Source of the DNA: Lates calcarifer | Taxonomy: Eukaryota > Chordata > Actinopteri > Centropomidae | DNA: 64,000 nucleotides | Assembly: GCF_001640805.2 (NCBI RefSeq) | Contig: NC_066836.1 | Span: forward strand, 1,635,798 to 1,699,797 | Reading direction: 5' to 3' | Shown here: one piece after another, positions 1 through 12,091 of the stretch | How the letters are laid out: each line of letters starts with the position of its first letter | Position numbering within the stretch: the stretch's first letter is position 1 | Translations under genes and position numbers: made by a program | The notes under the pieces: model-generated | The model's database searches: none | What the model was told of the DNA's origin: nothing | Seen by the model: the letters and a program-made list of their open reading frames with translations, nothing else

Positions 1-1293
1 CATCAGTACAATAAACCAGTGATCAGAGGTCGGAGGTGGAGGTTTAAAGCTCAGTGCAGACAGGGGGCGCTGCTCTTCAAGAGCACAACACTTCAGACGT
101 GTGCGAGGTGAAAATGCCTCGACTGTAGCAACATGCAGAGGGTTATTTGTCTTTTTCCTCTTTTATCCATTCGCCCATGAGTCATACATCCAAATAGCAT
201 CTGTTAGCATCTCTTTAATGTGCTTTGTGTTTTTAGCTTGAACCTTATCAAAGTAACTGAAGCACTTGTATTAGTTTGATCGGATTCAGCACTTTCCTGT
301 GGGGCCGGGAAAAAATCATATGAAATTATCTTCATCATCAAATTAATTCAGCCAGTGACTACAGGTGGTTAGCTACCAAACTGGTTAGCATACTGCTATG
401 AACTTTAAGGCTGCATCTACAAACGAGACTGAAAACTGCGTCTGCACACTGCTCAGTTTGTGTTTGGTAACGAGGTATCAGAGCGACTGCAGTCGACCCA
501 ACAGTGTGGAGATTCAGACAGAGTATGGATTCACATCTGAACAGGATTTCCTGAATAAAGGAAGGTTGAAATGAATAAATGAATTTTTCCAACCATATTT
601 AATGGATGAGCGTTTGAGAGGAGGATGATTGAAGCGCTGCCACAAACCTGCCGCCTCTCTCTAATCATGTGTTTATGGAGAAAGTGGGTCAGGACGGCCT
701 CGGGCCTCAGGCTGCCGGCCTCAGGATACATGATGCAAACGCTCGGAGGCTCCGGCAGCTCGTTCCCCCGCTGCGCCAGAATTCACGTTTGTACTGTGTG
801 GAGGGAAAAAACACCTAAAACACAAAAGCTACAGCCCACCAGGAAAATCAATGAGAGGGTAAATGACAGGCTAAAAGCTTTTTTCACAGCTGCTGATGGA
901 ACATTTGGACACGTCCGATTTGTTCTGAATCAGTGAGCAGGACGTGTCAGAAACCCAGAAACAGCAGCTGAGTCATTAGCTGTTCATCTTTAACCTGAGA
1001 TTCAGGACGTCATCAATGTTTTCAGGCGTCGTGCTGCAGCAGAGGAGCTGGTCTGTGTCTCCAAAGCTCTGGATTCGACCGTTAGCAGTGAGCGCGCTGC
1101 TGAATCTTTCTGTCTCTGAATCACGACGGCTTCATCTCAGGCTCAGTGTCATTACTCTACAGATTCTGATGACGTATGACCGGCTGCTCCAATCAGAGAG
1201 CCTGTAGCAGCGAGGAGCTCTGAGCTGCTACAGGCTAACTGTGTTAGCATCCTGTCCTGCCTCATCAACCAGCTGACTGCAGCTCACTTTACC

Positions 1294-1315
1294 TGTGTGT
1301 GTGTGTGTGTGTGTG
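1294..1315. repeat. (TG)n microsatellite
   Basis: About eleven TG units, uninterrupted. It is one of six CA/GT runs in the first 2.4 kb. Confidence 0.95.
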
Positions 1316-1436
1316 GAGGGTTTAACACAGTTCGTGTTAATAGTGAATTTGCAGTTAATTAGTCTGCACAGCTGTTTTTTCTTGTGATGCAATTTGGTTG
1401 TGTTTCTGCACATTACAGAAGTCATTTCCTGCTAGA

Positions 1437-1461
1437 GTGTGTGTGTGTGTGTGTGTGTGTG
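1437..1461. repeat. (GT)n microsatellite
   Basis: About twelve GT units; it makes a run of Cys/Val in overlapping spurious reading frames. Confidence 0.95.
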
Positions 1462-2146
1462 GTAGTGGATGATCTCAGTTCAGCCACTTGCCGTCAGTTC
1501 ACTGATCAAAACCGACGTCCTCTGATAAAAAACAAACTTCTTACCTTGAATCACACCTGTCCAGGTGTCAGTGACTCACCACTTCCTGCAGATCCAGATC
1601 CAGATCTTTCACAATAAAACTCACCGAAGCTTTAAAAGAGCTTTAAAAACTGTCCGCTCTTTAAAAGAAACAGACTGCGGTGAGTAAATTATATTTTTAG
1701 CGACGTTGGCTAATGCTGGGTTGCTAATATCGGTTAGCCTAAACTAAAACATCTCATCAACTAAAGGGTGGATGTCCATGACAGTAGGTTCATGTTCCCC
1801 TGAGGATGATCTGTGCTGATCCTCTGCCATCATCAGCTGATTTTCACCGTCATATTCATCAATAAATTTCCATATTCTCTTGTTCCTCCAGAGCTGCTAA
1901 CACCTTACCTCCTGTACAGATACTGAAATATGAAACATGTAGATCTGCACCAGAAAAATAAAGATTATTTTTCAAATAAACCCTCAAATGTTGACTTTCC
2001 TTTAATCAGTGATGAGACTGATCGGCTAATCGTTTAGTTTAAATGCCTTTATGTAACTTCTGTCATCTTGAAATCACAGATCAGTGACGAGGAACGTTCA
2101 GAATCTTGGGGGAAAAATTAGGGAATGTGCCTTTAAATAATGACAA

Positions 2147-2166
2147 CACACACACACACACACACA
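2147..2166. repeat. (CA)n microsatellite
   Basis: Ten CA units, uninterrupted. Confidence 0.93.
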
Positions 2167-2252
2167 GTCCTGACACAGTGCAGCTTCAGCACGCTCCATT
2201 AGCTGCTGGCTCTCCACACAGGAGGTATTAGCCACCATTACCACCTTTTAAT

Positions 2253-2275
2253 ACACACACACACACACACACACA
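2253..2275. repeat. (AC)n microsatellite
   Basis: About eleven AC units. Confidence 0.93.
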
Positions 2276-2359
2276 GAGCCTCTTTTCCATCCTTCCCCAT
2301 CTCAAGATGCTGTCTTGAACACACACTGTCTCTTCCAGCTCGTTCAGCAGCTTCCTGTC

Positions 2360-2360
<1 letters not shown>

Positions 2361-2391
<31 letters not shown>
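2361..2391. repeat. (GT)n microsatellite
   Basis: About fifteen GT units, the longest of the cluster at the left end of the window. Confidence 0.95.
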
Positions 2392-2393
<2 letters not shown>

Positions 2394-2599
2394 CCTCTGC
2401 TGTTTACGTCTTCCCCTCCCTGGGATCCATTTTGGAAAGCGACAGCCTGCGGTTTGAAGCAGACAGTATTTAACCAGGCTGCAGCTCCCAGACTCGCTTT
2501 AAAAGCTTCCTCTGCAGACCTGCAGGAGGAAATTATCGCCTCCCTCTCTCTGCTGTTTGTGGTAGATGAGGCTGATTGTTTTTTTTATTTATTTTAATG

Positions 2600-5500
2600 C
2601 TGCATTAAGACATTTATGTAAAAATCCACTGGCCTCCTCCGCCTGAATCAGAAAGTGAAGCCTGTGGAAAGGACATGAACAAAAACTAAACTAACTTCTA
2701 TGACTCGACAAAGCCACAGAAGACTTTATACAACTCAAGTCCTCCAACCTTAACGATGTTTGTTTCTGCCGTACTTTCTACTTTGGTTGAGTTCAGGAGA
2801 AGATGGTGGTCATGGATTAATGACTGGATTAAAACAGGATTCACACAAAAGTGTCCTGTGTTTTGTTGAGCCATCCCATCATAACAGAGAGCTGCAGGAA
2901 TGACTCATAAAACCAGGAAGTCAGTTAGCATGTTAGCATGTTAGCACTTCCTGTTCCCTCGTCCCAGAGTCAGTGTGTTTCTGGTTAAATGTCTGAAATA
3001 AGGTCTGTGGTTTTAACACAAGCTCAAGACATTTTCAGGTTTGATTCTCCGACATAAAATGGGTCAGTAAATCCCCCACTCCTGATGTTTGAAGCTTTTA
3101 CGTGTCTTAAAAAAGGCGGTTGCTAACGAGTGTCTAAATGAGACTACAGAGGTTGTCGGGGACGTTAACATGAAAACCCATCTACTCACCAGTCCACCTT
3201 TACAGCCTCGTTGTGTTTCTACTCACGCTCTTTCAAACTCTCACTAACTTTCTAAGAAGAAAGGCTTTTGTAGAAGAGCTCAGAGCTAAATGAAATGACC
3301 AGTTGGAAGCTTAGTGGTGGAGACGTTGACGTCATGTGACCGTGGTGTAGTTGGTTTATAGCCCAACATTAGCTTCTTACTTCAAACATCAGAACAGTGG
3401 TGTTCATCTGTGAAGATGATCAGATCAACTAAACCTGAAGGATCAGAAACTTTAGCTGCTCACAGTTTATTTCCTGTGGAGGATCCTCAGTCCTGGTGTT
3501 AAGTTATTTATAAATCCTCAACCTGACAAAGGAAGACGAAGGTCTCTGATTAACAGCGATGATCCTAAAATCATCTCCTCTGAAAACCTTCAACGCAGTA
3601 ACGACTTCCTGTCCTCCTGGCCTCTCAGTCAGCCGTGGTGTGTTTTCGGTTTCAGACGTGGAGTTTGGTTCTCAAAGGTTCTCAGTTTTTTGGAGGATTT
3701 TACAGCAGGAGAACAGTGAGTGAATGTGTGAGGCTGAAGCATCAAATTGCAGAGCTCCTTTCCAGCTAACCCTCCCTGCAGCTGACAGAGCACTTAGCTC
3801 CAGTGTGAACTACGCTCTCATCATTTATTCATGCTTTATTTTGCACCAGGAACCATTTGTTCTACCCTTCCTACCCCCATCTACCTCTCTCTGCCCCCTC
3901 ACCCCTCTACTCTCTCAGGGCTGTAATGGAGCATCGTTTCCAATTCCTCCGAGACTCGTCCTGAGACACGACTCTCTCCCTGTAATGCTTTCTCCTCTCC
4001 TGAACGCTGTCGATTAAGCCTCAGGTGATTGTCTGTGCCACAGGGTTTGTTTCCTCCTCTGAGTTTTTGTTTTCGGGGGGAGTCGGTCCGTTTTGGCAGC
4101 GAGGAGACAGAAGGGAGCTCTCTGTGTGTTTGCAGAGGGGTTTTGTTGTTTTTCCATGGAGCTTTGAGAGTCAACAGAGAGGCTGCATCAGTGCTTTGTG
4201 TGAAACTGGAGAATAAAAGAGTTGCTGGGTGTCCTGGTTGCTCTGCAGGCTGATGACACTCTCAGGCTGAATATACCTGCAGTTATACTTGGAACCTGTC
4301 CGTTCAGATCATGTCAGGATGTGTCAGACATACTGTAGATCTTGTCAGTCTCTTGTTCAAACCCATAGAACTTTATTTTACATTCAGTCTGCCTCAAACT
4401 TCTCTTTTCTAAAAGGGAATAAATCCCCACTTTTCCACAGGTGCTCTGACTCTTAATAACTCTTCCTGTGATGTGTGTCTTGTCAGTAATTTTTAAAACG
4501 ATCGTTTCATTAAGAAGGTATTAAGGCTTTAAGGGACCTGAAAGTGCTGACCAGACCTATTTTTAATAGCTGACGAACGCTGCTGATTAGCATTCATCAT
4601 ATGACTCATCAGAGTTTGCAGAACAGATCCAGTTACTTCAAAGCTCCTGATCTTTTGCATAAGTGATATTTCATCTATGAGCAGTGTATATTGTTGATAT
4701 ACACAGCGTGTTTTATGTGTGAACATATAATTCTTCTCTTGCAGTTGTGTTAGATTAAAACCTGGCTTGAATTTAAAGGGAATCAGACACTCGCTTTGTC
4801 ACATTTCTTTTTTTCTTGAAGTGTAAAAAAGCAGCCTTGTCATTTTAACACCAGAGTTTTTCAGAACTAACCTGGTTTTACCTCCGAGTGTCGCAGGGAA
4901 GGTGAGCTGTTGGATCAGGGCAGGGACTCGGGAGGTGTCGTGTTAGCATGGAAGCAGGGATCATAGGTGGATCAGCGGAGGCAGCGAGGGTGTATCCGGG
5001 AATATTTAACACATATTGAAGCCAAATCTCTGGCAAAGATGCCGGCCCACGTGTGGCGTTTGAAGGGCAGGAGAGGACACAGCAGGAGACGATGGCAGAG
5101 GGATTGGAGGGACCGCTGACTTGACAAGTTGGATTTTCCATTTCCAAACGTTTGTAAAGGGCAGCAGCAGCAGCTCCTGTGTGACGGGACAATGACTTTT
5201 TTACTGCGTCTGCTTTAGTTTGATTGACTTTCTTCTGCCTTTTGCCAAACAAAGACGGCTGGGATCAGATCCAAGAGGTTTGACTGAACCTTCAGTCTTT
5301 TGTGTTTGAGATTAACTCAAACTCTCTTTAAAAGATTTTATTAGGTTCTTCCCTTCCACTTTCCACATCCTGGTAACCTGCGATAGCAAACCAGTCTTTC
5401 AACTTTGACCCACATTTTGATATTGCACACAGATAAAGACGCTCTGAGTGACATTTGATCATGGCTTCCTCTTTTCCCTGTTTCCAGCGATCACAACAGA

Positions 5501-7150
5501 ACAGCTTCGTGGTTTCTATTGGGAACATTCCATATTGTCATTCTGTTAGCTGAGGTTGAGGTTTTATTGTCTGGATTTTTGAATCCAACCGCTGCAGATT
5601 AAGTAGTAAAAAACACAGACATGAATACCATGGTAAAGGCAATAAAAGTTTATTAAAATACTAAACCACACAACCTCAAACCACAACAAGTGGAAATTCT
5701 GCAGCATTCAGAACATGGAGGTTTATCCTTGACCTTAGAGAGTTGAAACATCTGTTTGACTAGAGGAAGCAAATGGTTTTTAGATAAACAGTGTGAAAAA
5801 CATGATAACATCCAGTTGAATTAAAATTTGAATTGAAATCAGCCAATTAAATCAGCCATTGTGCATTAAAAGAAACTGACAATCCCAACATGTAACTGTA
5901 ATCTTTGGCTGCTTTGCTCACTTGACTTAGAAGTGAAGGTTTTGCTTTCTTGTTTGTGCCTCTTGTTTCATCAGACATGGAAATTATGCCCTCATTTTCA
6001 CAAGTTTGAAGATACGTTGGTGGTCCCTCCCCTTCTGCTACATAGCCAAGATGGCGACCGTCGAGGGTGCGACGCGTCCATTGTTCCACTCTCAACTTTT
6101 TGACTTTCCATCCTGGTTCTTACACTGCACCACATGTTGATGATTTTACATCAAACACATTGTTAAATCAGTCAATACATGAGTGAGTGAAGACAGTTTT
6201 TCAGTCATGGTTTAATGAACTTGTAACAGAGGAACCTGCATCATCTCAGAACTTAAGGGACACACTGATAGATTTACAATGTGCAGTATATTTTAATTTG
6301 CAAAATCAACCTGATATATTTCCGGGAAAATCTGTCATGCTAAACCGAGCGGAGTATAGAGCAACTTTGGAGACTGGTTGAGGCTGCTCCTCCAGATGTC
6401 TCCTGATGTTCGCCGCCGCCTCATAGATGATGGATGAGGAGCTGAGGACGAGACGAGGCTGAGGACTCCTCCCGCTCCGTAGCCTTTAAGGGATCATTTA
6501 AGGGATAATTAGATTTGGAAAACATTTGGGCTCTGGGACGTGCAGATGTCTTTTTCTTACTCGCATAATGGAATCTACAGAACAGATGGTGATAAGCATT
6601 AAGATAGAAGACCACACCCCTGAGCTGAAAACCTCCAGTGGTTTATAATATTTCATCCTGCCATCTATTCATCCACTGTTAAACCAGATATCTCTGTTCC
6701 ATTATGATCACTGATGTAGTTTTTAAGGTAAAAAAACCTCCTCCACCTGCTGCCGACCTCTGACTGCTTAATCAGGACGGTGTCCTCCACCGCTGAGCTC
6801 TTGTAGTCACATTCTGTTGTAATCTGATTATTCCTGACTTTCACGTGTAATCTGATTCCAGGGAAACTGCAAATCTGGTGTCTTGTTTCAGGTTCACACA
6901 GCTGGATTAGACCCTTGTCTTTGTTTTTGGAGTCCATGTACATGACAGAGATCGCAGATTCTGAAATAAACATCACATCAGAAATGCATTATATCATCTT
7001 GTCCAATTGGCAGTAATTAATCAGCTAGAGAGAGCATGTTGGATTAGTTGGAACTAAAGAAACAGTGGTGTTACAAAATGATGCTTCGTTGACCTCGTCA
7101 ATGATCTTTGGCAGAGTAGACGTTAGAGTTATTCTAATTGGTGAAGGCGA
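2600..7150. other. intronic stretch, nothing recognised
   Basis: I see no exon, RNA gene or clear repeat boundary here. The only simple pattern is a triple TTAGCATG run near 2925-2944. Short open frames are at background density. Confidence 0.5.
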
Positions 7151-7374
7151 CGGTCAGGTCCGCTTAAAAACAAGAAGCTACTACCTGAATGTTTGAATCT
7201 AAAAATGTTTTAATCTAAAAATCAGTATGAACAACAGAGTTTTCAAGAACCCGAGGTGACATCTTCAGAAAACTGTTTTTCACCAACCGTCCAGGACCCA
7301 AACGTACTGAGTTGATGATCTAAGACACAGATCGTTTCATCTGAGGAGCTGGAACCTGCAAATATTTGTCATGT

Positions 7375-7470
7375 TGCTTGAAATTTGTTGATTAATATTC
7401 TTCAGTTGTTGAAATAGTTGCAGATTTATCTTTTGACTGATGAATTGATTTGAATCATTGCAGTTCTATT
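7375..7470. mobile_element. possible degenerate hAT-like MITE fragment
   Basis: It contains repeated GATTAAT/GAATTGATT-type words and ends in TGAATCATTGCAG, resembling the ...GATTAATCGTTGCAGC end of a very common fish miniature element. It is heavily diverged and its limits are approximate. A longer relative is at 36746-37007. Confidence 0.4.
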
Positions 7471-7771
7471 CCAGTAAAGTCTGCATGTTTTAGCCTTAAA
7501 GATATAAACAGCTCAGCCTGATACTGATTCTAAGAATCAACATAAACAGTAAAGTGATGCTGTATCTGCCGCCATCTGTCTCTGCACTGCTGACGTTCAG
7601 ACAAATTCCTGAACATTTATTGATGCAGAGACTCAAATGATTAAGACACATTTTGGCTTTGATAGTGAACTGATTAGATACACAAAGGTATGATTATCTT
7701 CCACCAATCAGGTTGCAGTGAGGGATTCCTCCCGGACTCGGAGGGAAGATGCTGTCATGTACAGACCCGCA

Positions 7772-7791
7772 GTGTGTGTGTGTGTGTGTGT
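7772..7791. repeat. (GT)n microsatellite
   Basis: Ten GT units. Confidence 0.93.
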
Positions 7792-8701
7792 TTGTAGTGG
7801 TGTGGTCTGAGCATGTGCAGAGCCTGCTGACATTTTCCAGCCTGCCCAGGCTTGTGAATAATTGATCACAGGCCTCACCTCTTTGAGTCTGTGTTAGTCG
7901 CCCTCAAACACCCACTCTCCTGTCCATCCAACCCCTCCTTTACTCTGTCAATCACTCTCACTCTCTCCGTTTATATAACTGTATTTCCCTTTCCTCTTCA
8001 TTCTGTTAGTCATTCATTTTAGTTTCCTCCTGTGTACCTTCACTCTCTCTCTCTTCCCTGATCAGACCTTTTTCTGGGTTTCTCAGAGATTTTCAAAGGT
8101 GGTACCATGAATCCTCAGATAAACAGTAGCAGGCTAATCTGCAGGCGTCTTTACTGCCAGCTGACCACTGTTGGATGTTGGAGCTGTTACAGTGTTATCC
8201 CACAGATCCCACTGACTCTGGGTTTCATAAAGCTTTTGTTTGAAAACAAAAAAACAAAAACAAAATGGATTTGACTGGTGATTCTGTATGAGCAGTTTTT
8301 ATGTCCAGGTGACCATTGAAATCAAAGTTCTGGCTTTCTATCCATTTAGATAGGACCCTGGTCTCATTAGTCTAAAATAACAGACTGAAGGTATTTCCAA
8401 GATGGCTGCCTGATGTTTCAAATTCTGTGAAAGCTGAACTCTAAGAACAAACTCTTTGGCTTTCTGGAAGACAGTCTTGATGATCCCATAGAAAAGCTCG
8501 GTAAACAGAGGTGGGGAAATTAACCAGACGTACATTTGCACTTCACCTTCGTCCTTGTAGTCTTCTCTCATTTGAAAACACTGCTGATAAAGCGTAAATC
8601 GCACTGTTGTGTCGCTTGTTGAAGTTTGCGTTTGTGTACATCGTTGCCCCTTGTGGTTCTCGCCAACTGTCAAGTATCAGTGACTGTTTTACCTTGTTTG
8701 G

Positions 8702-8716
8702 ACACCAGGGGGCAGT
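8702..8716 (+). promoter_or_regulatory. CTCF-like motif
   Basis: ACACCAGGGGGCAGT matches the CTCF core apart from the first bases. Confidence 0.35.
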
Positions 8717-9399
8717 AATGAGCCCTGGGCACACCACAATGAGGTGAAGAAGGCGGCGCTCTAGAAAAACATGGACATAAACACAAAGGTGAGATTTATG
8801 CTTTCCTTTCAAAAAGTCTCCTCTCCTGTTTTCCAGGAGAGACTTTAGAGATGAGGACCGACTGGCAGGTTTTTCAAATGTTCGTCTGGTTAATCGCCTC
8901 GCTTCCATTAAAGAGCAACAACACAGCTGCTTCCCTGAGCTTTTCTATGGGACCCACCGGGACTGACTCCCACACAACAGGGCTAAAAGTTTTGCAGGAA
9001 ACTATCACAGCTTGTTGTCGCGGCTGCTTTTTGTGCTGTCACAGTAACAATAGCAAAATAGTAACCTCCTCCGTGTTTAATCACGTCTCCGTTCTCAGTG
9101 GATATTTTACTAAATTTATCGAGACAGCGGGGAACGTGGAGGAAGTGCTGAGTCTACATCAACAGCAAATTAAAACAGGAGGAGATCAGAAAACAGCAAG
9201 GCCTCTCACTGAATTCCATGATGAAATAAACTTAATAAAATCAGGGGGATCTGAAGTAAAGGTGTGTCTCTAATATAAGCCTGGTTCTCTCCAGTTAATG
9301 GTAAATAAAGGCCGGTATTTGAGGATCCTCAGAGCTCTGGTCGGCTCTCTGCTCTTTTATCAGCCTCTGTCACCGCTCGCTCAGTTTCTGCCACCAGCT

Positions 9400-9690
9400 G
9401 TCAGTTGTCTCTGCTTCTCTGTTCTTTCCTTTTCTCTCTCTCCAGCCTTTCATTTCTGCCTCTCACCCCCCTCTGTTTGTTTTTTTTCCCTTCTTATTTC
9501 TCTGGCGGCTTTTCCCTCGTCTCCCCAAACCCCCACGCTCCATCCTCTCCTGCTTTCTCTTTGTCTTCCTGTCATTTTCTGTCAGGAGCCATCAGAGGTA
9601 AACTCTCTCCACCCAGCTATCTTCCTCTAATTCTCTCCTCTGCAATTTTCCTTCTCTTTCTTTTTCATCTTGTTCACCCTCTTCCTCAGC
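9400..9690. repeat. pyrimidine-rich low-complexity stretch
   Basis: About 290 bases dominated by C and T (CTCTCT, TTTTTTTTCCC, CCTCTTCCTC). Two overlapping open frames of about 100 codons here are Ser/Leu/Pro-rich by-products of composition and are not called as genes. Confidence 0.7.
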
Positions 9691-9888
9691 TGTTGTCATA
9701 TAGACAATAAAGAGGCGTCCGTGTGACCACGCCCTGCTGGACTGTTTTTATGCTGCAGATCAGAGACAGAGAATCAAAGCTTCTAGAAAAAATGCAGTGT
9801 AGATTTCTTAGCTGTGTCTCAGAGATTTACTCAACATGGCTGCGAACATCAGGAACATTAGTCTGCATCAAAAGAATATTCAGACACT

Positions 9889-9992
9889 TTGGGATATATG
9901 CTTGTTGTCTGTTTTCCCCAGAGTCAGAGAGGATGGATATCAGTTTCATGCATGACCAGGACATGATTAGCCTTAGCCATTAGCTTAACCCC
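9889..9992. mobile_element. fragment of a common fish interspersed repeat
   Basis: The order TTTGGGATATATGC, then an AGAGTCAGAG word, ATATCAGTTTCATGC and TTAGCCATTAGCTTAA recalls a repeat I know from many percomorph introns. A fragment in the opposite orientation (TTTCCAGTCTTTATGCTAAGC) is at 51605-51660. The family name is not assigned; the match is from memory. Confidence 0.4.
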
Positions 9993-10672
9993 AGTTAGTT
10001 AGTTGTTCTGGATGTATTAAATATAATGTACTGTATTAAAATCTTTCCTGTCCTCAATTTATTTATGTAAAAAGTCTTTTTAGCTGCACCAACAGCAGAG
10101 ACCAGAAATACTTCATGTTATTTCAGTGCCCACATTTGCACAGACTTTATACAACTGTGTAATACGTTGCCAGTTTATTAACTTGGATCAGTCAAAACAA
10201 ACATCAGCTATATGAGTGTGTTTAGCTGACTCAGCAGAGCCACATCTAACCAATAAACAGCTCTTATAATAACACACAGGCCTGTAAAATCTGCTGTTAA
10301 AACATGTATAAAAACATGTTTTAACTGTACTGGTTAGAACCCAGAGAGGAGGAGTCATTCCCAGTCCCAGAATGCTTTGGTGCAGACAGCTTTATAGGCA
10401 CGAACACCAGGTCGGATGATCTGAGAAAACAAGAGGCAGCGAAAGAAGGAAGAAAGTGACGCTTATAAAAGAGATTTACTAGATGCAGCAGAAAAACTGT
10501 AAACTTCTTAATTTAATGGCTAAAATAAAACATAAAGGAGAAATGGAGCAGAGACAGAACATCAGTCAGGCTCAGACACGAGCTGCAGGATCATTAACGC
10601 CGAGGACAAGTCGTATAAAACAGATGCAGATGTGTCTGAGAGTTTAAACAGAGTCTGCTCAGATTAGAACAT

Positions 10673-10720
10673 CCAGGTTCATTCATGACCTTGGAAACAC
10701 AAGGTCATGAATGAACCTGG
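10673..10720. repeat. perfect 20-bp inverted repeat (hairpin)
   Basis: CCAGGTTCATTCATGACCTT is followed by the 8-base spacer ggaaacac and then its exact reverse complement. The stem has no mismatch. It could be a cruciform or a recent inverted duplication; the loop is short and the stem too short for a typical microRNA precursor. Confidence 0.9.
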
Positions 10721-11533
10721 TCATTGATTTACAAACCCTCCTCATGGTTCACTTACTAGCTTTTTCTTTTCTTTCTGACTGTTTGTCATGGTTTTCCTCA
10801 GGAACCTGACCAACTTCAGCCAGTAAATGTGGTCAGAAAAAGCCAGGAAGAGACCCTTGAGTTTAGATTAGATTATTACAGAGTTCAGATTCATTTCTGT
10901 TACTCTACCTGCAGATAAAGACTTGTTGTGATAGTAATATTTCTATATTTAGGATTTGTAATGGTTAGTCATGAGAGTTTATTTTTGACCTTGGACAAAA
11001 TTGTCTCAACTCGAGGTCTGATTTGTATCTTTTTCTGGAGAAGACCAAGTTGAAAGCTCAGGAAAGAGTGCTGAACAGTGAACCTTTATTCTTAAAGTGT
11101 TGTAGTATTTTAAATGGTTGATAGAAGCATTTCCTCAGGACAACAGTAGGCCAGTCAGTGTCTAAATACATTTAACCTAAATACTTAACTATTTATGTGA
11201 AACCACCTTGAGCTATAACTAAATGTCTCATCAGTTTGTGTACAGATAAAATGACCTAACACTTTCAGTCTGTTTCTGAGTATTTCTGAGTGATTACAGG
11301 CTTGTTTCCTGCCAGTGCTCTGAGTCTAAACTGAGCTTGATTCTCAGCCAGTTCATTGGATTTATCCCGTTACCCCAGATTTCTTTTCATCCAAACAAAC
11401 ACCAGTGGAGTTTCGTCCTGTGAACAACAGATTCCTCCACCTTCAACTCCTTTAACCACCGTCCACTGCAGTTCAACACCCCGCCGTCGCCCCCCCTTTA
11501 TGCTCCCCACTTGCATCTGGACCAGTTACACTG

Positions 11534-11572
11534 GTTACCAAGGGTAACCATGTGACCTGTTGCCACGGTAAC
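11534..11572. promoter_or_regulatory. two RFX X-box-like palindromes
   Basis: GTTACCAAGGGTAAC (11534-11548) and GTTGCCACGGTAAC (11559-11572) lie ten bases apart. Both have the inverted GTNRCC...GGYAAC half-sites bound by RFX factors. A third near-perfect palindrome follows at 12020. Binding is inferred from motif only. Confidence 0.5.
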
Positions 11573-11946
11573 CCCACTGGATGGGCAGGCAGGGAGTCTG
11601 TTTTGTTTTTTCCAGTCCTCCACTCCTCTGCGGCTCGGTCCGCTGTTCGATGCTCTGTCTGTCTTTGTGTTTGAAGTTTTCTCCACTTCTGATCTGCGGC
11701 CGAGTCTCTGCTGCGGTTTCTGTTGACGATGCAGGCGGTGGCCGCGCAGCAGATTGATTAAAAATGTCAGAGGGTGTTTATACGTGTTGTTGCCACAAAC
11801 AGGAGTGCTGCAGGAACAGCGAGCTGTTCATACATAAAACACAGAGCTGTAACCCTCCGCTTCCCCCGAGACAACACCAGCATGCTGACTCCATCAATGG
11901 CTGTCTATATTTAGCATGTTGGTGGGTGTGCTTGTTAAGATTAGGG

Positions 11947-11965
11947 AGTGTGTGTGTGTGTGTGT
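11947..11965. repeat. (GT)n microsatellite
   Basis: About nine GT units. Confidence 0.9.
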
Positions 11966-12019
11966 TTGAGTGCATTTGCTACAGCACGATGACACAGCCA
12001 TGTACAACAAAGAGTCTCA

Positions 12020-12032
12020 GTTGCTAGGCAAC
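12020..12032. promoter_or_regulatory. RFX X-box-like palindrome
   Basis: GTTGCTAGGCAAC is an almost perfect inverted repeat of the RFX half-site with a one-base-shorter spacing, about 450 bases from a pair of similar sites. Confidence 0.45.
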
Positions 12033-12072
12033 CCCATCTAAAAACACTCACTAACCAAAATATAGTATGTAT

Positions 12073-12091
12073 GCAGCAGCAGCAGCAGCAG
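12073..12091. repeat. (GCA)n trinucleotide run
   Basis: Six GCA units in non-coding DNA. Confidence 0.9.

Noticed and set aside
4878..5252. 124-codon minus-strand open frame
   Set aside because: No domain, signal peptide or transmembrane pattern recognised, and no splice-site context to support an exon.
8851..9273. 140-codon open frame on the plus strand
   Set aside because: No recognisable domain, no splice or promoter context, and sequence texture suggests an old repeat; could be chance.
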